Shown: positions 12,260 through 23,349 of the stretch, in pieces
Numbering within the stretch: the first letter of the stretch is position 1
Layout: every line of letters starts with the position of its first letter
Origin: Daphnia pulex
Lineage: Eukaryota; Arthropoda; Branchiopoda; Diplostraca; Daphniidae
NCBI RefSeq assembly: GCF_021134715.1
Contig: NC_060019.1
Span: 7,564,001-7,628,000, forward strand
Reading direction: 5' to 3'
Length of the DNA stretch: 64,000 bases
Notes under the pieces: model-generated
The model's database searches: none
The model's input: only the letters and a program-made list of their open reading frames with translations
Told to the model about the DNA's origin: nothing
Program-made: the position numbers and the translations under genes

Positions 12260-13646
12260 CTCTCTAGTCCATTTCTTATTATATAAAACGTTTTGTCAAT
12301 GATTTCATCCCCCCCCCCCCCAAGTTTGTTTTTTTGTTGGTCTTAATTGACGTCGTCGAATTGTTCTGCGTGAGAACGGCGAATGCCATTATTTCGATAC
12401 CTATGTATTAAAGAAAGGCGTGTTTAAAGCAGCCTCCCTTGCAAAAAAAAAACCCGAAGACTATTTAGCAATAATCCGTGTGGTAGTGCTCAAAGGGCAG
12501 ATTTTAGTTAGGTGCAAATTAAGCAAAACAAAACAAAACAAAAAAAAAAAACTCGAGCATTTACTAATTGCACAAATCGCGCACGGTGGTTGCAGTTCAC
12601 GACATGCTATCCTCCTTAATTCTGTCCCTCCACTGTACACTCAAATTGTTATTTGCTTATATTCCTCATTTACCAGTCACTTGTAAAGCGCCTCAGGTCG
12701 GCATCTCGATAAGTTAAGGACACTGAAAACAAGTCTGATCTTCATAAAAAAAAAACAAAAAAAAAAACATAATTTTTAAACTCCAACAGTTTTTCAAGAC
12801 TTTTTTTTACCCCCTTCAGCGTATCGCTCTTATTAGCTTTTACTACATTCTTTTTTAAAATTATTATTTTCGAGGAAACCGTTGTAAAGTAGAATATTAC
12901 ATAGACCTAGTCGGCTAATATAATCACTGTTATGAGGGATTACTTGTTGCTGCCACTTGTACGGATTCTTTTTTAGTAAGAGAAATTAAAGAGATGGAGA
13001 GACCGCGAAGCGCGCACATAATGATTTAATCTCGAAATTTGTTGGTCAATGACGATTTGTTTCCAAATCACTCTTAAGGTTTTTTATTGTTTTGTATTTT
13101 TCAAAATGTGTTGAGTTGAAAGTTTCGCTGTGTTGTTGAGAGTGAAAGTTCCTGTTATCGAGAGTTTACTAGTTAACGACTGGGGAAGCCAATATGCATT
13201 ACTGTAGGCGGCCTGATTCACACTAATGCACATTAGACATTATAAGTAGCATTTACGAACGAGTTGAATATTACTATACATAAATCCGCATTTTCGCCGG
13301 TGGAAGTAACACTCCTTATTATCTCGTACGAGTCGACTGTCTGAGTGGTTGTTTTGAACTTGTAAGGCTTGCAAGTGCATGCCAGGTTGTGTCGTAATAA
13401 GACGAATAATAACAATACAATTCATACTCTTGCGTCTTATTAGTTAAATTAATCCCTACACCTATATTGATTAAATCGTGGTTAATAATTTCATGTCCAC
13501 GACGACAAAGAACTGGAAAGGTACTGTATTTTAAATCGTCTCGGTACAAACACGCATTAGCGTCAATGTTATATACGAGAAATAAACATACAATTAGGAG
13601 TTTTCTCAGGAATACATACTCAACTGTTCTTACGTTCAAAAATGCT
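12260..13646. other. Ih 3' UTR and convergent intergenic space
   Basis: Between the Ih stop and the PHAX stop, which face each other. It begins with Ih 3' UTR and has a C run near 12310 and several A runs. No clear canonical AATAAA is visible near the Ih stop. No coding frame is recognised. Confidence 0.6.
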
Positions 13647-15245
13647 TCATTCGGAATCGAAATGTATGTCAGTACAGTCAAGTACTTCACATTCAGCGAT
13701 TTCACTTTGGATGGGCTGCTGCTCCATTATTGTTTCATTGTCTGATTTCATTAGCGGTTCAGTTGCTGTTGGTTGGGCGTCTTGTTGACTCTTTTGAATC
13801 TCCAGCTCGACTCGCGTTGGCAATTCAGGTAAAGTATTTGGCGCTAGAAAGTCCAAATAACCATTGATTGAATTTAACTTGATTGAACTGACTTTTATGG
13901 TTTGCTTAAAAAAGATGAAATTCTTAGTTGTAAATATTTTTAATTTGGCAAAGGTTAGAATATAAATATAAAAACGTAGTTGAACAAAAAAGAAGAGACG
14001 AAAAACTTCGCTTCCGCAAAGTTATCCTGCGAAATTAAGCAACGTTTCACTACCTGTAAGAATATGAATCATGATTACCTGGAAGTGATTTCTTTAATTT
14101 GTCTGCTTGTGTTTGCCGTCTTTTAGCTCGTAAAGTTCGTTTGTGTTGTTCTCTTGCTTTGGTCTCTTCGCTGAATATTTCACGAATTTTTTCCATCGGG
14201 ATTTCTTCGTGATTGCGCAACAAGAAGAGGAAGACACCACCGGGAGTCCTTCTCCGAGATCCATCCTATTAATGTAAAGAGATTTTAATTTAAGTATATT
14301 CAAACTAAGAGAATGTATATAAACTTACCGCGATCAAGATACCTCCGTCATTTTCAGTTTCTTGCGTTTCGTAGAACAGTTTGATTGTTATTTCCTTGCC
14401 CAATATTTCAACTACACGGAGAATCAAATCCATCTTTTCTTCGTGAAGCTTTAGAGCTATATCCTGGGCCACTTCCATGACAGTAGATTTTTCAGTAACA
14501 GATAGCTCTTCAACACGCCTGAGTCTTGCTTTAACTTTGGATTTGGGGACAGTACTTTGGGGTTCTTTATCTCTCTGATCCATTTTCCTTTTTCGAGAAT
14601 TCAACAGTGTTTGGGTTTGCTGAAGGCTCTGCTCAAAGTCTTCATCAACTGCCTTTTCTACTTTCACAGGAGCTCCACCTCCATATTTTTCATCTAAATC
14701 AGCAATCTTCTTCCGGATCCTTTGTTCAGTTTTTTCATCAATGTCTTCTTCTTCCAGGCGATTTTTCATGCACAGTACATAGTTATAAGATTCAACATCC
14801 CTAGACCTATCAAGGTAATTCTTGCTGTGATGCACATTAATGTCTTTAATGTCTTGTTCAAACTGATCCTCAAACACTACTGTACTCCAAACATTGTGCT
14901 TGCCAACTGGTTGGGCAGGTTTTAATGCTTTGGTTTCTGCTTTTCTTCGTCTTTTTGCTGGCCTCTGTAGTTGCTCATCACTGCTGCTTTCATCACTACT
15001 ACTGCTTGACTCGCTCGATTCATCAGTATCTTCTGCAACTTGCTTGAAGGGTTGGTGTGCAGTAGTGAATGATGTAGGTCTTTCTAAAGCAGTATATGGC
15101 TCAATCTAATAAAATGAGATGAAGACACAGAGAAAACCAGAGAAGGGATGGATCGTTACAACCAATTTAACATTTAGCAGTAACCGTATCTTACATCACT
15201 ATCGTCAGAAATTTCTCCGTCTTCAGTTTCATCTATATGTTGCAT
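13647..15245 (-). CDS. PHAX: Phosphorylated adapter RNA export protein (PHAX)
   Basis: Adaptor that carries capped U snRNAs from the nucleus with the cap-binding complex and CRM1. Exons on the minus strand: 15195-15245, 14329-15105, 14079-14265, 13647-13843; 403 residues. The start MQHIDETEDGEISDDSD is an acidic N-terminus typical of the family. It is followed by a Ser/Asp-rich run, a basic stretch (PAKRRRKAE) and the NVWSTVV box. The PHAX RNA-binding domain crosses the exon 2/3 junction: EVAQDIALKLHEEKMDLILR, then ENDGGILIA joined to DGSRRRTPGGVFL. All splice phases close. The head faces SAR1 about 2.4 kb away. Identity rests on the RNA-binding domain; the acidic tail is weakly conserved. 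Confidence 0.93.
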
Positions 15246-17180
15246 TATAAAACGCTATCCAACAAATTTTTACTTCTTTCAAAAAAGGATCCTGGAATTG
15301 AAACCAACTCAAGTGTTTATCAGCCGCTGGAAAATTCAGCAGTGAAGAGATATTGAAATTCAATTCACAACACAAGAAACGGTAGAGAGTCTAGACAGTG
15401 TTCAATGTTTTCTCGACGACAGAGACACCTAGTATCGGACGGATAGAACTAATAAGCGCGCGATCTAAATAAATAAAATGCCACAGTTAAATAAAAATAA
15501 TATTTGCATTTGCAGTAGGCTAGTCCAATTAAATGACTCAATATTTCAGTTTTAAAGAAATATTATAAAGATATACAAGACGTATATGAATTTTTTAAAA
15601 TAAATAAGTAAATAACAGACAACCAAAGGAGAAAGGACGTTGCAACAAAGAATAGACTGAGGCGGCGCTTTGCAGCTTGTTTGACTTGCAAGCAAAATCA
15701 TTTCTCCTAAAAAAATTGTAACACAGAATCAGATCAAATGGCATTTGATTAGTTTCCTATTGGAAATAAGAAAAGACTTCAATATTAAAACAGCTTATAT
15801 AATAGATATTTTGTAAAGTCCATGGTACTATTAAGTGCAAGAGAATGCGCTTCTTTTTTCAGATGAAATACAACGACAATTCGGGTATTTCAATGGGGAA
15901 AGCGAATGACCCGAAGTCAATATGCTAAAATCAAAACTACGCCAAGCTAGTCACCAGACTTTTCTGTCACGAAACAAATCAGATTTTAAAAAATAAGTCG
16001 TGTTACAAGTCAAACTAGTCTTGCATCAAATTGGACGGTACCAACGCAAGGATTACACCCGCCCACTCGAGTACGAAAAGCTGTTAGAAGGAATTCCTTT
16101 TGTCGGTGCCAGCTGTAAGACTAAGAAGACGTATTCCGAAATAAAACGAAATTTAAAGCACATTAAATTTATTTTAATTAATTTAACGATGCCTTTTCTT
16201 CGGTTTTACAAACACCTGATGTTTTCACAATTCACATCGTAGGAGATGGAGATCGTTCTGCGAGATGAAATTGAAAACCTATCTAGCTGCAAGGCATATC
16301 ACATTTTGAACAGTTGATATTTTGTATCAGTTCAAGACTTTTTCCCCTTTTGTTGCAAGAACAATTTTGTGTGTTTCAACTTTCAAGCTTCATCTGAAAA
16401 AGGTAAATTTAAAATTTCTATTTAGTAAATTATAGGCCTAGTTTGGTAATGATTGTTTGCTAGTAATGACACACTAATAATACTTAATGGTATTTTTTGG
16501 TATATGAGACAAAGCAAGAACCTATAAAATTTCCCTAGGATTTTTTGTGCACACTTGATTTAATTTGTGGCCAGCAAAGAAGCATTAATTTGACGGTCTG
16601 ACCAACAGTTTAAACAACTAACATGCAAAACAACCAAATGATGTTGAAATCATTTCAGCTTTGACATATAAAATATGTTTTTAAATTCTTCTCATGTTTC
16701 ATTTATTTGACATAAGAAAAATGACTTTTGACTACTTATCATTCCACAAACATTATTTTGTTGATGTGAGTATTGAGAATTGAGATTGAGAGTAGAATAA
16801 CATCTTCGGCATGGATTTAACTCTGACCTATTTAATTCAGTTTTCTAAAAAAAGAAATAAACGATTTACTTGAATAAACATCAAACACAGGAATTTGGTC
16901 AAGGACAATATGAAAAAAGCAAGCAGACGATCTAAACATTTCTTTATCAAATTTTGGTACGTCAACAGTATGTGCCAAATCGTTCAAGTAAAGTTTAACA
17001 AATCTAAATAAGAAATTTCAATAACGATTGATTAAAATGTAGTACTATGTATTTAAGTTTAATCATTCTTTGATAATGTTGAAATGATTTGAATTTTCAA
17101 GATACAAAAGAAAGAAGACGAGCTAACGGGTCGTGTACGGTGTCGCAACAGCGCATAACAGTAACGGATTTTACTTATAC

Positions 17181-17194
17181 CGCTGACGTCAGCG
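17181..17194. promoter_or_regulatory. 14 bp CRE/UPRE-like palindrome upstream of SAR1
   Basis: CGCTGACGTCAGCG is its own reverse complement and contains the TGACGTCA core bound by CREB, ATF6 and CREB3-type bZIP factors. It lies about 160 bp upstream of a strong donor (17343) that likely ends the first, non-coding SAR1 exon, so it would be in the proximal promoter. Binding is inference. Confidence 0.55.
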
Positions 17195-17342
17195 TTAAGG
17201 CATACGTTAAACACATAGTGCTTGAGATTTGTTGAGGGAGTATACCACTGAGTAGTGAGTACCACCGAGCTTCGATTCATAGTGGATTGCGCGATCAAGT
17301 AGTAATAGTAATCTTTGTGGCTATTAATTTATTTGAAAACAG

Positions 17343-17348
17343 GTGAGT
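17343..17348 (+). other. Splice donor of a probable 5'-UTR exon of SAR1
   Basis: The sequence CAG|GTGAGT is a near-perfect donor about 300 bp before the SAR1 start codon. Candidate acceptors follow pyrimidine tracts and end at 17539, 17549 or 17631. The last would leave only seven leader bases before the ATG at 17639. This suggests an intron in the 5' UTR; which acceptor is used cannot be told here. Confidence 0.55.
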
Positions 17349-17638
17349 GAAAAGTGCTCCATTTTCATGTTCGAAATTTTGGGTTGGCTCAGCAACTGGC
17401 GAATTGAGGCCATCTGATGAACGCCAACCCTTTTTGTCACTTCACTTTTACGGGCTTCAAAAATCAGTTCGACAGTTCGCCTTATACGTATTTAGTTGCC
17501 TAGTAGGCTAGCACATTCATCTTAAGTTGCTTTCTCCAGTTTCTTGCAGAAGTTGTTCTTTGAAACCTACTACGTCAAATCAAAGTTAACAGGTGCCAGT
17601 GCATTAAAAAGATCTGTCAATTTATTTCCAGATCCAAA

Positions 17639-18471
17639 ATGTTTGTGTGGGATTGGTTTACTGGAGTCCTGGGAATGCTGGGTAAGATTTGTTCTAAGCT
17701 TGGTTTATTTATCGAAATATTTATGTTTATTTTTTACAGGATTATGGAAGAAGTCTGGGAAATTGCTTTTCCTCGGACTTGATAATGCAGGAAAAACAAC
17801 TCTTTTACACATGCTAAAGGATGATAGGATGGCTCAACACGTACCTACTCTTCATCCTAGTGAGTTTTAATTTATCGATTTAGTATTAAAAATCTTAACT
17901 CAATTTTGTATTGATAACAGCATCCGAAGAATTGTCTATTGGAAACATGAGGTTCACAACATTTGATTTGGGTGGCCATACTCAAGGTATGAACTGAAAG
18001 TTTTCATGATTAAATAAATGTTGTAATGGTGAAAACATGTTTTTTTTTAATAGCTCGGAGGGTCTGGAAAGATTATTTCCCTGCTGTGGATGCTATTGTA
18101 TTTCTTGTTGATGCCTTTGACACTCAGCGCTTTCCAGAGAGTAAAACCGAGTTGTGTTCACTCTTAGCTGACGAACAGTTAGGACATTGCCCTATCCTCA
18201 TTCTCGGCAATAAGATTGATAGGTCTGGCGCTGCTTCTGAAGATCAGTTGCGTTCTTATTTCGAATTACATAATACAACGGGAAAGGTACAGTCTTTAGT
18301 TTTACTACTAATTTTTGCCCTAAATTTAACGATCCTTCCGGAATTTTGTTATAGGGGAAAACTCCACGATCAGAGCTTTCTTCGCGGCCGTTGGAATTGT
18401 TTATGTGCTCAGTTCTGAAACGTCAAGGCTACGGGGAAGGTTTCCGCTGGTTAGCCCAGTATATTGACTAA
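17639..18471 (+). CDS. Sar1: Small GTPase SAR1 (COPII coat assembly)
   Basis: GTPase that starts COPII vesicle formation at ER exit sites. Exons 17639-17681, 17740-17859, 17921-17986, 18054-18286, 18355-18471; 192 residues, the usual family length. The N-terminus [14 protein letters not shown] is the amphipathic helix that inserts into the ER membrane. The P-loop is GLDNAGKT (about residues 27-34). The effector stretch HVPTLHPTSEEL spans exons 2/3, followed by DLGGHTQ, the NKID guanine-specificity motif and the C-terminal [20 protein letters not shown]. All phases close and no key residue is missing. The codon split G|GA at the first junction restores the expected Gly-Leu-Trp. Introns are 58-68 bp. 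Confidence 0.97.
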
Positions 18472-18544
18472 AAGAAATTTGTGTTTTTTTTTTTTTTTTT
18501 ATATTTCAAAAGGGCTGTACTCCTTAGGGATTCTGTATTTGTCA

Positions 18545-18550
18545 AATAAA
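18545..18550 (+). terminator. Poly(A) signal of SAR1
   Basis: AATAAA lies about 75 bp after the SAR1 stop, followed by further A-rich sequence. Confidence 0.6.
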
Positions 18551-19463
18551 ATAAATGAAGCGGCCGCATTTAAATTAGGACCAATTTTTTGGGGTTGCTC
18601 GTTGATTCGGATATTCTCAATTAATCGCGTAAATTAGCATTTACAAAATAGAAACTGATAAACTCCATTACCACTAGAATAAGATTTTCTGTTTTCAGAT
18701 ATCCAACAGATATAGTATCTGCTTGTTTTTTTTTTCATGGCGAGTGCTAGTAGATATTTCTAGCAGTTAATATTCAATGTTTTGTTTGAACTAATTCATA
18801 TCAATGTTCTTTTATTTTTCTCTTCCGTTTATTTGAAGCAGACGGCAAGTAGATAAGATATTATCAATTTGGTCCAATAAGTTTCTCTATTTCAAGTTGG
18901 CTGTATATTAAATTGAATACATGGTATCTAATTAAATTAAGTTAATATGACGGGATCAATTAGAATGATGAGTCAAGTAAATAGAATGAGAAGCAAGGTC
19001 TTGCAGCACAGTAAGCTGATCAGGAATGACCTATTATTTAATAAGACCCCACTCATCACTGTTTGACAATAAGAAAGTTTGTTTTTGAAATCTAGCAATT
19101 GCTGATGAACACAATCTATTGGTATTTTATAATACAACGACCATGTTTCATAAATAGCGCATTGGTCTCAAGTAGCATCACAGTGTCCTAGTTTCTGTTT
19201 CGAGAAGTCGTAAGCTTTCGTCTTCCTACTTCGCTGCTTTTTTCATTGATTATCTGCAGTGTTTGTGCTGTACTCTCAGCTAACACGTACTAAGCAAGGA
19301 GCGATGCGCTCTCAGGGAACACGTAATACTCAAGAATCGAGTGATAGAATTAGACCGATTTCCCCCAGTAGTCGCAGTACCGGATCTCACTGGTCGAAAT
19401 GCAAAATTACCAAAATTAATTTCGAATGATGTTCTTATAAGCGTACGTAACTTTAAATTTTAG
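18551..19463. other. Intergenic, no gene seen
   Basis: AT-rich DNA between SAR1 and the BTB pseudogene. No reading frame or RNA gene recognised. Confidence 0.6.
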
Positions 19464-19910
19464 GTCCACAAGAACATTTTAGCTGCAAGAAGTCCGGTGT
19501 TGGCTGCGATGTTTGCCCATCCAACCGTAGAAAATTTGACTAATAGTTTTGAAATTCAAGACGTTGAGCCGAACGTATTCAAAGTGATTCTCCGTTTCAT
19601 CTAGGCCACTGGACGTTTGTCTTCATCAGCAATGGAAAATTTGGCTGCTCCACTGATGGCCACTGTGGATAAATATCTCCTGGATCAACTGAAAAAAACA
19701 ATGTGGAAATCATTTGATCCATCGAATGTCCGCCGTGAAATGTCTCGATTTATTAGTACTCGCCACACACCATCCGGCGGAGCATCTGTAAACGAATGCA
19801 GTCGACTTTTTCCGGCGCTTTTCATCCCAAATCATGGCAACGGACGGCTGGAAAAAAGCGAAAGAATTTAAAATTCCGCTTGCTTATTATCTTAATGGAA
19901 ATTGCGTTAC
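19464..19910 (+). pseudogene. SPOP-like BTB/POZ fragment, broken
   Basis: After an acceptor-like TTTTAG the frame reads [19 protein letters not shown], the core of a BTB domain as in speckle-type POZ proteins. It continues to FKVILRFI and then meets TAG at 19602-19604. The frame resumes with ATGRLSSSAMENLAAPLM and DKYLLDQLK, still matching the family. The intact family has a Tyr-Thr-Gly at this point; here three extra bases split the Tyr codon into TAG GCC. Further on, the family-like MATDGWKKAKEF at 19834 is in a different frame, so there is also a frameshift. No MATH domain or start is seen upstream. Substrate adaptors of this class feed Cullin-3 ligases; this copy cannot make one. Confidence 0.82.
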
Positions 19911-20319
19911 TAGCTGCTTTTAATAACTGTGCCATTGCCTCGTCTCAAGAGAAAAAAATACAAGTGAAAGACGATTTAAGAGATATGGATAAATTCAAAA
20001 TCAATAAAAAAAAAATGTACAAAAGGTGATCGTTGTCATCGTTTGGTTCCCCATAAAAATTAACTATGAAAAAGTAAATTTTGCAAATAATTTTTAAAGG
20101 GAGAAAACCTTTAAATAATTATTCTACGAATTTTGCATCCGCGATTTTGTTATTGATACGCTTTACTTTTTTAAAACAAACAGAAACGTAAAACAGGTTT
20201 AGTCTGCTATATTTCATGTGTGTGAGAACAATAGTTATTTACATTAAGTCTTTCGCTACTATTAAAACGAGAAAAATGTACAGAGAGGAAAGAAAAAGTT
20301 TGAGACTTGTCGACTTCTG

Positions 20320-20330
20320 ATTGGGCCACA
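20320..20330 (+). promoter_or_regulatory. ERSE-II-like element upstream of PDIA4
   Basis: ATTGGGCCACA matches the ER stress response element II (ATTGG-N-CCACG) in all but the last base. It sits about 240 bp upstream of the PDIA4 start codon. An ACGTGTC core follows at about 20341. ER chaperone genes are classic ATF6/XBP1 targets, so the position makes sense, but a near-match this short could be chance. Confidence 0.45.
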
Positions 20331-20568
20331 TGTCGAACTAACGTGTCCCGCCCGCGGCATTGAGCAGGTATGCTAGTTTTACCTTGCTACCCCGATCCAA
20401 ACGCTGAGAGAAAAATGAAGAAAACCCGACTGGTTTCTCTGTTGGCCTTGGCAGTGTAAATTTGTCGTTTGTCGGCGTCGAACCCTCAAGGAAATTGGTG
20501 AAGATTCCTTTGGTTTCCTCCAGCCGATACTTTGTGATTTGATTTGTTCGCCTGCTAAAGAAACGAGA

Positions 20569-23196
20569 ATGACAACAATGTTACACAGAAAATTCTGGGC
20601 TGTATTTTGTCTGTTATTTTCACTCACTTGCATCACTTCGGCTACCGAAAAAGCAGAATTCATCCCAAATGATGGCGGTAAGTTTTTCACTATAACTTTT
20701 GAAAAATGTTTGACGGCGCTGTGGTGGGAATTTAATAACAATTGAAGCTGTCAAACTTGAGAAAGTGCAATGTCCTGTACTACCCCCTTTATTGGAACGA
20801 AGACGGAAAAAAGTTGAAAAAGAAAGTCAAGGTCCAATGGAAAGCAATAATAAAAAGCGCATTGTTATTCCACCGGCTGTTGTTTTTCGTTTCTATTTTT
20901 CCTGAACCGATTTATTTAAAAAACAAAACAAAAGAAAACATTCACTGTGTACATTACTGTGAAGCTTCCGTGAAAAATAATCCAGTTTTATTATTTGATT
21001 ACGTTGAACAGATGTGGAAGTGGTGGACGGCCGAGGAGGAAACTACAAATTTATCGAAGAAGATGAAGTTATTATTCTAACAAGAGAAAACTTTCATTAT
21101 TTCATCATGTCGAGACCAGCAGTCCTCGTCGAATTCTATGCCCCTTGGTAATTACCATTTTTAAAAATTAATTTTGAAATTGGAAAATAAACAATTCTGT
21201 ATCAAAAGGTGCGGACATTGCAAAGACTTGGCTCCAGAATATTCCAAAGCTGCAGAAACGCTCAAGAAAGAAAATATTCCGCTAGCCAAAGTTGACGCAA
21301 CAAAAGAAGGCGAATTGGCAGTAGAATTTATGATTACTGGTAAAAAGAAATCATTCATAATTATTTATTAATATTCACGAATAAATTTTACCTTAAATTA
21401 GGTTACCCAAGCTTAATTTTATTCCGTGATGGTAAGAAAACGGACCAGTATCAAGGAGAACGCAACGCATTCGGTATAGAATTTCAACAATAGACGAGTG
21501 TTATTTTTTCACTGATTAAAATTACACACATTTATAGGTATCATCGATTACATGAGGGAGAAAACTGATCCTAACTGGAAACCCCCATTGCCTCCGGTCA
21601 TCGAACTCACATCAGAAAATTTTGCGAAAACTATCAACGAAGCCAAACTGATCCTTGTACAGTTTTATGCTCCCTATTGCAGTCACTGCAAGCAGGTATT
21701 TAAAAAAAAAATTAAATTTTACTCAAACAATAAGCTAATAAATGAATGAAAAATTATCAGATGCAACCTGAATATGAAGCGGCTGCCAGGTCGCTGTCAG
21801 AGTACGGCATTCCGTTGGCCAAAGTCGACGGAACCGCCGAGAAGGCGTTGGCGGACAGTTTCCAGATCACCGGATATCCGCAAATGCGTGTCTTCCGCAA
21901 AGGACGCGTTTTCGAATACAAAGGGCCGAGGGAGCACAGGGGAATCGTTGATCACATGAAGGAACTTGCCCGTCCGGCCTCGAAAATCGTCAGCTCGTTG
22001 GGAGAACTAAAGAGCGCGATGGATCGCACTGAAACGACTGTCGTGGGTTTCTTCTCATCCAAGTCTACATTGTACGAGGAATTTATGGCAGCTGCGGAAG
22101 AAATGAGAGGTTATTACAATGAACTATAACATGATGATAACAGATTGATTTTATAATTCGTATTCATAAAACAGGAATTTTGACTTGTCTCCACACATTT
22201 GAGAAAGAAATTTGGACCCACTACAAAGTCATTCCCGATACGATCGTCGTTTACCAACCAGAAGTTTTCCAGTCTGAATACGAGAAATCTTCTCACGAAT
22301 TCCTTCAACTTAAAGCCGTAGGCAATGCAAATGATATTGTCAATTTCGTCAAGGAGAAGAGCGTCCCGCTTGTGGGCCAGCGAACCAAACGGAACGAGGC
22401 GTTCAAATACTCTACAAAGCCGTTGATTGTCGTCTACTTCGATGTCAACTTCGATCACCAGTACGTCAAAGACACGCAATTCATCCGCAAGAAAGTTCTG
22501 GAGGTGGCCAAGATATTCCAGAAGAGCAACGCGAAATTCGCCATCAGCAACGAAGACGAGTACCTCGAGGAACTACGGGGGCTCAATTTGGCTGACGTCA
22601 ACGAGGATATCAAAGTGGCGGCGTTCGACGGCCAGAAGTTTAGGATGGAGCCCATGGACGAATTTGATCCGGAAGAGGTGAAGGAATTCATCGATTTGCT
22701 ATCGAGTGGAAAAGGCACTCCGTACTACAAATCGCAACCAGTGCCCAAGGTGCAAGAAGGCCCAGTTCTGACTGTCGTCGCCAATTCGTTTGCCAAAGAG
22801 ATTCTCCAGTCTAAGAAAGACGTTCTGATTGAATTTTACGCTCCGTGGTGCGGTCACTGCAAGGCCCTGGAACCGGAATACAAGAAACTCGCCAAAAAGA
22901 TGAAGAAATCCAACCCCAATTTGATCTTGGCCAAGATGGACGCGACAGCCAACGATGTCCATCCCATTTTCGGTCAAATCAAAGGCTACCCTTCGCTTTT
23001 CTTCTTGCCCGTCGCTCACAAACAATCGCCAGTTCCGTACACGGGCGGCGAATTCACGTACAAAGCGCTCAAGGCTTTCATCGATCAGCAGGCCAGTGTC
23101 ATTCTGACAGACGAAGAGCGAATGGGTTTGCCCAGCTCAAACTCGGAGGATTCACCGACAGAATCTCCTGAAAAACACAAAACCGACGAGCTGTAG
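20569..23196 (+). CDS. PDIA4: Protein disulfide isomerase A4 / ERp72-like, three catalytic thioredoxin domains
   Basis: ER-lumen oxidoreductase that forms and shuffles disulfides in secretory proteins. Exons 20569-20677, 21012-21147, 21209-21339, 21402-21473, 21538-21695, 21761-22109, 22175-23196; 658 residues, close to the family length. The start [19 protein letters not shown] is a signal peptide, probably cut after ITSA; in-frame codons further upstream contain no ATG. Thioredoxin active sites: CGHC at about 83-86, CSHC at 197-200 and CGHC at 544-547, with the redox-inactive b/b' region between the second and third. The C-terminus KTDEL is a KDEL-type retrieval signal with Thr in the first of its last four positions. 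The second site is unusual: Tyr-Cys-Ser-His-Cys instead of Trp-Cys-Gly-His-Cys. All exon phases close. Three CXXC domains argue for ERp72 over PDIA1/PDIA3. Confidence 0.94.
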
Positions 23197-23343
23197 TGTT
23201 TGCTACAGCTAATTTTACACGTTGTTGCGTTTCTATTGAAGTTTGCTATTGTTTCTATCGCCCTGTTGTGTGCCTTGTGTTATTTGATTTAACTATTTAA
23301 AAGTATATGTGTTCAATTGTTTATCGGGCTTGACGGAAAGCCA

Positions 23344-23349
23344 AATAAA
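23344..23349 (+). terminator. Poly(A) signal of PDIA4
   Basis: AATAAA about 150 bp after the stop codon. Confidence 0.6.

Larger units (their letters stand above)
15246..17638. other. Intergenic between PHAX and SAR1 (divergent)
   Basis: AT-rich 2.4 kb between two divergent starts. The part next to SAR1 holds a CRE palindrome and a probable non-coding first exon ending at 17342. The rest, 15.5-17.0 kb, shows no recognisable gene; a short frame at 16000-16242 has no family features. Confidence 0.6.

Noticed and set aside
12307..12322. C run after the Ih stop as a possible assembly join
   Set aside because: Sequence character is the same on both sides and homopolymers are common here; nothing else marks a join.
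16000..16242. 80-residue frame between PHAX and SAR1
   Set aside because: No family features, no splice context, AT-rich codons in its second half.
20539..20568. Upstream extension of PDIA4
   Set aside because: The extended frame has no ATG; the ATG at 20569 is followed directly by a signal peptide.
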